Part shown: piece after piece, positions 55,736 through 64,000 of the stretch
Layout: each line of letters starts with the position of its first letter
Position numbering within the stretch: the first letter of the stretch is position 1
Assembly (NCBI GenBank): GCA_027943335.1
Contig: BSBK01007029.1
Coordinates: 1,178,001-1,242,000 of the forward strand
Length of the DNA: 64,000 bases
Direction of reading: 5' to 3'
Origin: Chamaecyparis obtusa
Taxonomy: Eukaryota > Streptophyta > Pinopsida > Cupressales > Cupressaceae
The notes under the pieces: generated by a model
The model's database searches: none
What the model was told of the DNA's origin: nothing
What the model saw: only the letters and a program-made list of their open reading frames with translations
Made by a program: the position numbers and the translations under genes

Positions 55736-56339
55736 CCAATCAACTAGCAAGACTAAATGCACTAATAAACTAATAATCAATAATGCTTAAGTAAAACTTA
55801 AGCATGATAAATGTGTAAAACCCATTTACAACAACAACCCAGCTGATGCATGGAGGACTCTATCATACCACTCGAGGACTAGATACATCCTGTATATCCA
55901 ATAAAAAATTCTCCCATGGAAGGAAAAAGAGAGACAAGTTGTACCCCCCATAATGAAGAAACTCCAATGTTGATGAAGAATGCCTACAAACAAAAGATAA
56001 TTGAATGCCTACAAGCAACACATCTCCCCTTAATAAGAACCAAGTCCATTGAATGATGAGGAAGCCACTTTATGTCCAACTAAAAGGAGGAAGGAAGTCT
56101 CCAAATAAGAATCTCTGAAAATTGATTAGGAGTCTCCAAGCACAGAAAATCCGCCACTTAATCATTGATCAAACTCAACCAAGAAATGTTACAAATCAAG
56201 TGAATGAGGAAACTCATCAATGTCAATCTCCATAGATGAATAAAAAATAGTGCTCAAACTATCATCAAGGAGGACAAAAAACCCTTCAAATATGTCTCCC
56301 AAATCGGCAAGACAAGACTCATCAAACAAATCTAAAATA

Positions 56340-57100
56340 CCTATCCTACATGGCAAGATCTGGAGCACTATGTTCAACCTGCTCAAAAGTATAACTCAAC
56401 ACTAAAGAAGCAAGTGGAGGAGGGGGAAGCTCAACATTAGGCTCAAGAACATCAAGGTTCAAATGGCCAAACTTCTCGCAAACATGATTCACCTCTAATG
56501 GAAGGGTGTGAACATCGTCCAAAGGAATATCATTATGAGGAGCAAAATGAGAAAAACAATACAATCTAGGTGCATGATCAACTACACCTGTAGTAATAAT
56601 CTTCTAGTCTCCTTATCTCTAATTTATACATGATCAAGAGTGAATTCCACTCTCTTACCTTGTGTACCATGAATGATTTGATAGATTGAAAGGAGATTAG
56701 TGGTCAAGGAAGGTACACAAAGAACATCATTGAATGATCCCTTACCCATATCAAGAGATCCTTTCCACAAACCTTAATGTATGTATTCTTACTTGTCAAA
56801 ATGTTAGTTGAACTGCAAGGCTCAAAAGAAGAAAACAAATTCATAGAAGATGCATATGATCTGATGCATCTAAATCAAGAAACCATCTACCATTCTTCAG
56901 AATAATGGAAGCCAAGACTGCTTTACCTTTCCCAATTACAAATCATGCAATTGCTGATTATGTGAATGAAGATGGGGAAGTTGGCAATTGTGAAGCTAAA
57001 GAAGAAAAAAAAGACTGATGAGGGTGACAAGATGTGTTTCTTTTCAAGAAGGTATGTAAGTTAATCAATCTTCTTAGGGTAACTGCGTATGCTCATCTTG
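56340..57100 (-). pseudogene. Protease-region remnant of element J
   Basis: Broken frames give RWFLDLDASDHM (retropepsin site, normally LDSGASDHM), SFNDVLCVPSLTTNLLSIYQ and QGKRVEFTLDHV, the usual order after gag in Copia elements. Several frameshifts. The coding sequence then stops and LTR-like sequence begins near 55593. Confidence 0.65.
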
Positions 57101-57125
57101 TCCTCATTTCTTGCAATAAGCACAT

Positions 57126-57890
57126 TTAGCTTCTTTTGTGATGATTCCTCTTTGGAAGAGTTCTTGGACTCAGGGTTATGATGTGAAGGAGATCCTTAAC
57201 TTGCTCTTCAGACTCAAAATACTTATTTTGTTTCTTGGCCTTGCCACTTGAAACCTTAGGATGTGGATCTCTTGCAGGAAGTGCTTGAGGCCTCAAAGCC
57301 ATCAATGTGCCCATCTTGCCAACTTTGCTTGTGAGCTGAGCTGCAAAACCATCAAGAAAAGGCTTTGTGTGTGCTCTACCAAGAGTATATATAGTAGCAT
57401 AAAATGCAGAAACAAATATTGAATAATCAAGGCCTAGCTTAGAGAAAATAGAGAAAATCAATTATTCACCCTCTATTGCAACCCCACATTCTTTTAGCTA
57501 TAATTTAAGAGAGTTTAGCTTTGTGAAGAAATTGTGAATATTGTCGAAATTCCTAGGATCTAGACTCATTAGTTCATTCTCCAATCTAAACTACCTCATC
57601 TTATTTGGCTTATTAAAGAGACTCTCTAAGGTAGTACTTATTTCATTAGGATTTTTGCAAGATACAATATCATATCTCTATCATGAGAAACGAACATAAC
57701 GAGTGTACCAACAGCTTCATCTCTTAGATCACATTATTTTCTCTTTTTTTGCAGCACTTGTGGGCTCTAGATCTTGGTAAAAAATTGTGTGGTTCAATTG
57801 CAATTTCAACAACAAAATCTCCATATGTGATTTCCATTTATGAATAGTTATGTGGAGTGAAAAGTTCCATCTTATTAGGGGAATCCATGA
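57126..57890 (-). pseudogene. gag remnant of element J
   Basis: UBN2-type Copia Gag. It starts near MDSPNKMELFTSHNYS (about 57890), has frame breaks, then an open stretch 57461-57126 with LGLDYSIFVSAFYATIYTLG, KPFLDGFAAQLTSKVGKMGT and a basic tail. The capsid theme 'LG.EY..FV.....T......PSL..F.AQL' identifies it. Confidence 0.75.
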
Positions 57891-58606
57891 TGAGAGAAGA
57901 GAATGCAACAAATTTTCCCTCGCAATTCAATAATCAATCCCTTTGAGTAAAACTGGAACTTCAACAAAATAAATGGAGTAGCAAACAACAAATTGTCGGA
58001 AAAATACCTCAACCATGATGAAGTTAGTGACATGAGCTTGCTGACAATATATGGCTCACAAAAATGAACTCAGTTTGTAAATTTTGTGCATATTTGAAAA
58101 AAAGGGCTGTAAAAGGCACTTTGGAGCAAAATTTAGCACAAGGGGCTCACCATATGACCACAAGGACACCTCAGCAACAAAAAGAATGCATGTGGTAGTA
58201 AAAGAATTCAATATGGTGGGCACTTACAATGCAAGCCCCATTGTGTTGGGATAAGCGAACCCCACTGATGTGCGTACATGGGCTCAAACTTGCACCACCA
58301 ACGCAAGCATTCAACTCACAATTTATCAATTGGGCACCAATGTATGTAATGAGCAAAAGACTCTTGTGGGATTATTCCCAACACTATCCAATTGGCAAAC
58401 TCCACGGGTCCACTCCATGGGTCCACTAGCTCTAAACACCTCAGGATTTTAAACCCTAAAAATTGAAATAAATCTCACGACAAATAAAATATTTGATATA
58501 AAATTATTCAATTTTTGCTTAATCAACAATATATTAGTCAATAAAAAAAGGCTCGATCCCAACAAAATATAAACTCAGACTTGAATGCAGATCCAAGCAA
58601 TGAAAC

Positions 58607-59266
58607 TGTTAATTCAAGGCAAACTTATTATTCAAATTTCAATTTACTTTTATATGCAATGCTGATTATATATATATATATATATATATATAATGATTCT
58701 AACAGTGCTGATGTTTATTTGCAGGAGTATAAAACTGAATGTATGTAAATGCAATAAACTTGTATTTTGACTATGCTTAAATTGCAATGAAAAAATATAT
58801 GTAAAACTGCATTTGCTGTTCACTGTATTTCGCACTTATTGATTTCGGTGCTAATACTGAACAGACCGATCAATATTTATACATGCTGGGAGTAAATGGC
58901 CACGTTACGTCCTTTGATATTACATTGTATCTTAAACATAATACCGCTTCAATACTTATCGGGTTGATACCGATTCATTACCAATACTAATTGGTTGATA
59001 CGGATTCATTACCAATGGTTATCGGGGTTAATACCGATTCATTACTAATGGTTATCGGGTTTAATACCGGTTTATTTCTAATCGGGTTGATACTGATCCA
59101 ATATCAATTATGATTCAATACTCATGTTTATCGAATTGATTCGATCATAAAGAAAATCGTGTTTATATATATTAATATTTATATATATATATAATGATAA
59201 TAATAATTATCATTATATATATATTCTTCTTTAATCTAATCGAAAATATGTATGAATTTCTCTAAT

Positions 59267-59320
<54 letters not shown>

Positions 59321-59361
59321 TATAATATGAATTTATCTGATCGTGGCTATATGCAACAACA
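58607..59361 (-). repeat. Element F, LTR (3' LTR in element sense)
   Basis: tgttaattcaaggcaaactt ... tatatgcaacaaca. TA runs at 58668-58693 and 59265-59317. It has a run of words like 'atcgggttgataccgattcatta' between 58960 and 59110. Confidence 0.94.
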
Positions 59362-59379
59362 CTCCCTCTTAGCTAGGGA

Positions 59380-59745
59380 AGATAAATCATATATATCACA
59401 TTTCTCGTGATAAGAAGTCTCACAAATCTCGTGAAGACAAACATCACATAACACATGATGATAAGAATCTTATGACTTGTGGAGTGTCACATAGCTCGTG
59501 GCACTAAGTATATCACATAACTCGTGATAAGAAGTCTCACATATCTCGTGAAGACAAACATCACATAACACATAATGATAAGTATCACATACCTCGTGAC
59601 ACTTAAAGGATGATATGCTTGAGAATATTATATTCTCCTTATACATCCTAGCTATGGTGTGTGCACTGACATTACGTCGCATAATTTCCACCATAACAAA
59701 TCGTGGCAGATCCATGAATGATATCAAGTCAACATGATATCAATA
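59380..59745. repeat. Hairpin array of element F
   Basis: Inverted repeats TATCAC/GTGATA with loop ATAACTC (59511-59529), TATCAC/GTGATA with loop ATTTCTC, TGTCAC/GTGGCA with loop ATAGCTC, and GATATCA/TGATATC (59720-59741). A block tctcacatatctcgtgaaga is repeated at about 59408 and 59530. Position matches the arrays of C, D and H. Confidence 0.88.
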
Positions 59746-59921
59746 TACAAGATCGTCATCTTATAATATTTGAATACAAGTGTTCATTTCCAAATGATCG
59801 TCACCTTTAGAGATGAACACAGGGGGTAGAGCCCATAAAGTCAAATATCAACACATATAACAAAAGAAGTTTACACATTAAGCTTCTTATTTATATATAT
59901 CAGTAAGGATTACAATACAAA

Positions 59922-60560
59922 TTACAATTCAGTCATACCAAGACCTTTCCTGAAGTGTTCAACTTTTTTTATGGCAAGTGGCTTGGTGAGTATATCTGCT
60001 GTCTGATCTCCTATACTGATATATTCCAACTGAATCACATTCCTATCCACCATGTCTCTCACATAATGATAAGGAATCTCTATATGCTTGGATCTATCGT
60101 GAAATACCAGATTTACAAAAAGTTTTATGCAACTTTGGTTATCACAATGGATAACTGTAGGTTTCAGGGGCTCACCGAATAATCTCACAAGTAGTTTCCT
60201 GAGCCATACTGCTTCTCTTGCTGCCATAGAGGCTGCAATGTAGTCGGCCTCTGTAGAACTGTGAGCCACTGAAGATTGTTTCCTGCACATCCAAGATATT
60301 ATGGCAGATCCCAAACTGAAGCAACAACCTGAGGTGCTTTTTCTATCAGTTACACTTCCGGCTCAATCAGAATATGTGAATCCATGTAGATTTAAGTGGA
60401 CTTTCTCATATTTGAGTCCATAATTTAGAGTACCTTGAAGGTATCTCATAATATGCTTCACAGCCATAAGATGTTTCTCCTTAGGCTCAGACATAAATTG
60501 ACTCAAAGCATTTACTGCATAACAGATATCTGATCTGGTATTAACTAGGTACATCAACAA
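59922..60560 (-). pseudogene. RT end and RNase H of element F
   Basis: MYLVNTRSDICYAVNALSQF, a TGA at the DWAG Trp position, STEADYIAASMAAREAVWLR (RNase H), HCDNQSCIKLFVNLVFHDRS and TADILTKPLAIKKVEHFRKG ending at 59922. Highly similar to the end of pol in element H. Confidence 0.9.
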
Positions 60561-61689
60561 TCCAATTATCTGCTTGTAGAGGGTAGGATCTGCAAATGGA
60601 GACTAGGTTCCTCTTGATGCGTGTAACGAAAAGAACTCCGGTGAGTTGGATAGACATGCCTGACTTTAACTTAATGGTGTAGGTCCCAACACCTTTTACT
60701 GGATGTGCAGAGTCGTCTCCAATGGTTATCTCTTCATCAATTTCTTCTATCATAGAGTCCAATAGTTCTCTGTATCTAGTGGTGTGTCTTGATGACCCAC
60801 TGTCTATGATCCAGGTATTAGATTTGTTGGATACTTGATTTGAGAGAGCATAGTAGAATGCATGTTTCTTTGAATCACGCTCTCTTTTATTTCTTTTCAC
60901 TTTGGCAAATGTAGCTTGTTGTTTAATTCTATCCAAGCATCTAACTGCATAATGCCCATATTGATCACATCTGAAACATTGAACGTGAGAAACATCTTTC
61001 TTAGATGAACCCTTTTCATGATGGTCCTTCCTCTTCTCAAAGTGTTTCTTCTTTCCTTTCTTGTGAGAGTTTACATTTAACACATGTAGATCCTCATCTA
61101 TGTTCTTTTGTTTGATCCCTTTCTTGTTTTGTCTTGACTCTTCCTGAAGACAATCAGACCTTAGTCGATCAAAGTTAGGACATTTAGACCTTGCACTAAT
61201 GCCTTGAACAAAAGTCTCCCAAGTGTTTGGTAGGCCATCCAATGCAATGAGAGTCAGTTCTTTGCTTTGAATTACATATCCAAGTGTTGACAATTCATCC
61301 CTTAGAGCAAATATTCTCATAAAGTATGGATTAATGGATTCTCCTTTATTCATACTTATATGATTAATTTGCCTCTTTAGGGCTAGAGTTCTGCTAGCAT
61401 TGTTTATCTCATACATGCTTTTGAGTGATTTAAACATGTGATAGGCAGTCTCATATTTTGTTAGGATTGGCACTATATGGTCGCTAACACTATCTACTAC
61501 GATCTTCATAGCCTTCTCATTTCCTTCAATCCAAATGGATTTTTCAGGATCATTCTCTGGCTCTTCTTTCTCCTCCTTTATGAATGACTCAACTTTATTT
61601 TCTTTTAGAATCATTCTAATTCGAAATTTCCATGATGAGAAATCGTTTCCTCCTTCAAGTCTATCCTCAAATCTTATAGCGCTTGCCAT
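60541..61689 (-). CDS. Intact gag-protease frame of element F
   Basis: Starts MASAIRFEDRLEGGNDFSSW and runs 382 codons without interruption. Domains: UBN2-type capsid (res 1-210), basic linker, zinc knuckle CFRCDQYGHYAVRC (238-251), and retropepsin site WIIDSGSSRHTT (Asp 296) up to VLFVTRIKRNLVSI, where an internal deletion ends the homology and adds a short unrelated tail to 60541. An upstream in-frame ATG at 61771-61773 lies at the LTR edge and is less likely. This is the only long uninterrupted transposon frame in the window. It could supply Gag; it lacks integrase and RT. Confidence 0.88.
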   Translation of the reverse strand: MASAIRFEDRLEGGNDFSSWKFRIRMILKENKVESFIKEEKEEPENDPEKSIWIEGNEKAMKIVVDSVSDHIVPILTKYETAYHMFKSLKSMYEINNASRTLALKRQINHISMNKGESINPYFMRIFALRDELSTLGYVIQSKELTLIALDGLPNTWETFVQGISARSKCPNFDRLRSDCLQEESRQNKKGIKQKNIDEDLHVLNVNSHKKGKKKHFEKRKDHHEKGSSKKDVSHVQCFRCDQYGHYAVRCLDRIKQQATFAKVKRNKRERDSKKHAFYYALSNQVSNKSNTWIIDSGSSRHTTRYRELLDSMIEEIDEEITIGDDSAHPVKGVGTYTIKLKSGMSIQLTGVLFVTRIKRNLVSICRSYPLQADNWIVDVPS

Positions 61690-61773
61690 AGAAATGTGAT
61701 ATATAATAATTGATATTGAATTTTTCAAGTTTGAGAGCTTCTTGGATCTTCCTTTACCAGAGCTCTGATACAA

Positions 61774-62344
61774 TGTTAATTCAAGGCAAACTTATTATTC
61801 AAATTTCAATTTACTTTTATATACAATGCTGATTATATATATATATATATATATATAATGATTCTAACTGTGCTGATGTTTATTTGCAGGAGTATAAAAT
61901 TGAATGTATGTAAATGCAATAAACTTGTATTTTGACTATGTTTAAATTGCAACAAAGAAATATATGTAAAACTGTATTGCTGTTCACTGTATTTCGCACT
62001 TATTGATTTTGGTGCTAATACTGAACAGACCAATCAATATTTATACATGCTGGGAGTGTATGGCCATGTCTATGATACACGTGACTCCTTGAGGAGTGAT
62101 GCCTATCATAGGTATGACTCATAGTCACGTCCTTTGATAATAAATTGTATCTGAAACATAACACCGCTTCAATACTTATCGGGTTGATACCGATCCATTA
62201 CCAATACTAATCGGTTGATACCGATTCATTACCAATGGTTATCGGGTTTAATACCGATTCATTACTAATCGGGTTGATACTGATCCAATATCAATTATGA
62301 TTCAATACTCATGTTTATCGAATTGATTCGATCATAAAGAAAAT

Positions 62345-62380
<36 letters not shown>

Positions 62381-62514
62381 TAATAATAATTATCATCATA
62401 TATATATATATATATATTCTTCTTTAATCTGATTGAAAATATGTATGAATTTCTCTAATTGATATATATACATTATAATATGAATTTATCTGATCGTGGC
62501 TATATGCAACAACA
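61774..62514 (-). repeat. Element F, LTR (5' LTR in element sense)
   Basis: 741 bp copy of 58607-59361. Differences include an extra segment near 62070-62130 and TA runs of different length. Confidence 0.94.
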
Positions 62515-64000
62515 GAAACTGCCTGGTAAAAAGGAATTACACCAAAAGGTTATGATGTTGTGTTTCAAGGAATTTGAATGGCTTGCAAAATTCAAGAATA
62601 GGCAGAGCTGCAAGAGTATTGCACTGTGCAAATATGTAATGCCTATCGAACCCATAGAAAAAACTTTTGACCAGGAGTAAATAGGCTGATAGATGCCCAG
62701 GTCGATCAAAAGAATTCTCAATGCCTTTCACAAATGAAAATGTGGGTTCAGGAGAAGAATGTGGACCAAAGAAATTGCCTGCAAATAGGTAAGCAGACCT
62801 GCCAAAAACTGAAAAAAATCACCCACCAAAGATAACTACTTGCGATCAGATCGTTGCTCCAAACACTAATGATGAACAGTTCACCTCACTAAAGAGCCTG
62901 ATAAACAAAATAGGTGTCTGAGCAACAATTACCGAGCCTCGAATATAAGTCTGTTTGACTTGGTACACTGAAAATCAAAATAAACCATGCCAACTGACTT
63001 CCAGCAAACATCCTATGAACCAGAGAATGAACCGTCCTAGCGAAAACAATGATGATCACACAACTGAAAAAATAGGTTGAGAATGTGGAAAATAACAGAT
63101 ATCATGCAAGGCCCAATGAGTATACTCCATTGGCAATTAAAAGGAACAACCATTGACGTGGGAAGAACAAGCAAATCGTAGCCAAGTAAGGGCCTAATAA
63201 AGGCAATAAAGTCACTAACGATGGGATTACCAAAACAACTTGATAGAACTCTGCAATCCTAGAAAATACCTACAGGTAAAATAATGATCTCAAAAAATAT
63301 TAATGAAAAACTCTCAAGATTTGGAAGGAGATGTTGGCTGGATGGCTTTGATACCATGTTGGAGAAATCAACCTCCTAGGAGTATAGTTTGCAGGTAAAC
63401 CTTCATGGAGATTCAAATATTTCACTAAACAAATGAAAATGGTATCGAGATGCTAATAAATGTACAAAGCCCTGCTTATAAAGGCAAGGAGAGAGAAAGG
63501 CAATAGATAACCAACCAACTATCAAATTAAATACACTAGTAAACTAATAACCATTAATGCCTATGCAAACCTAAGCATATTAAATGGGTTTGGTAAACCT
63601 AAGCATATGTAAATCTAAGATCAATGGCCAAGATAATTCTTAGCAACCCTAATTAGGGTTTGGTACAACTACCACCGACAAGTATTAAATGTTGACCAAT
63701 GAGAAAATTACGTTGCTTCAAATATATCTCTTTTGATGAAGGACCAATGAGAAAATTCAACAGGGGAATACATTAAATGCATTCCACATGCCAACTTGGA
63801 ATAACTTAATTGGTGGATATGAATGGGTGCCACCTCAACATGCCTATCTTCTAATCTTTGTTTCAATTGCACTTCTTCATCCTCGTCATTTTGGAAATCT
63901 TCTCATTGGAATGTTCTTGAAATTGTTCCTGTCTTTATATCTTGGCCTTGATCCTTACTTGTTCCTTGAGACGTGTATATTTGCAATTCGATCATCACCC

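Larger units (their letters stand above)
58607..62514 (-). mobile_element. Copia element F: gag-protease without integrase/RT core
   Basis: LTRs 58607-59361 (755 bp) and 61774-62514 (741 bp) are flanked by a perfect duplication GAAAC (58602-58606, 62515-62519). Minus orientation: PBS is the reverse of agctctgatacaa beside the right LTR; PPT is the reverse of ctccctcttagctaggg beside the left LTR. The interior holds an open gag-protease frame, then an internal deletion near 60600 that joins it to the end of RT and RNase H. A hairpin array lies at 59380-59745. It inserted in element J. Confidence 0.94.
55593..64000 (-). mobile_element. Copia element J, runs off the window, carries element F
   Basis: LTR-like ends tgttagagaaatcaacc (55593) and tgttggagaaatcaacc (63357) share words such as caaatattt, aaatggtat(t/c)gagatgct and cactaataaactaataa. 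The reverse complement of 63340-63356 is a PBS, TGGTATCAAAGCCATCC, so the 5' LTR is on the right and continues past 64000. The interior on the minus strand has a leader (62520-63356 and 57911-58606), gag and protease remnants. Integrase, RT and RNase H are absent. F inserted in the leader. Confidence 0.75.

Overview
This window is nuclear DNA from a land plant with a very large, transposon-filled genome. The single host gene that can be recognised has GT-AG introns that reach tens of kilobases. That size, the AT-rich intergenic sequence and the kinds of LTR elements suggest a gymnosperm, but the sequence alone cannot fix the taxon and a fern is not excluded.

Host gene. A MORC-family GHKL ATPase runs on the + strand. 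Twelve exons can be joined in one continuous frame (469 codons): 3807-4227, 4394-4468, 4599-4633, 4848-4926, 5045-5134, 5251-5326, 12084-12162, 12342-12473, 50964-51062, 51242-51322, 51452-51598 and 51768-51860. They give an acidic N-terminus, the whole ATP-binding core and most of the S5-type domain. The exons for the rest of the protein are not visible and probably lie beyond 64000. Intron 6 is 6.8 kb and intron 8 is 38.5 kb.

Transposon layout. Intron 6 holds a decayed hAT-like transposase (about 6690-8210, minus) and an LTR relict (about 9335-9850). Intron 8 holds a nest. A Copia element A (about 13530-16539) has a 1.1-kb hAT-type insertion in its LTR and is interrupted by Copia element B (16540 to about 31790). 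B is in turn interrupted by a small non-coding LTR element C (21367-24699, minus) and by an RT-less Gypsy element G (24968-30461). Further along are Copia H (33773-39024, plus), C-like element D (39236 to about 41100, minus), a Copia pol relict I (about 43190-44710, minus), a palindromic ~190-bp tandem array (47090-48520) and a long inverted repeat (48524-49321). Downstream of exon 12 are short hAT-like elements (52971-53296, 54805-55279) and a Copia element J (55593 to beyond 64000, minus) that carries element F (58607-62514, minus). Target-site duplications are visible for C, F, G, H and two hAT-type insertions.

Main observation. C, D, F and H appear to be one Copia lineage: their LTR termini are alike, and the polypurine tract is CTAAGAGGGAG in C, F and H and diverged in D. 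Between the end of RNase H and the polypurine tract they carry an array of short hairpins. Stem sequences differ from hairpin to hairpin with matching changes on both arms, while loops are nearly constant. In the same lineage H has pol but no gag, F has an open gag-protease frame but no integrase or RT core, and C has no retrotransposon coding sequence. C and D also share what looks like a captured, intron-containing coiled-coil gene fragment. No bacterial features, RNA genes or CRISPR arrays were recognised.
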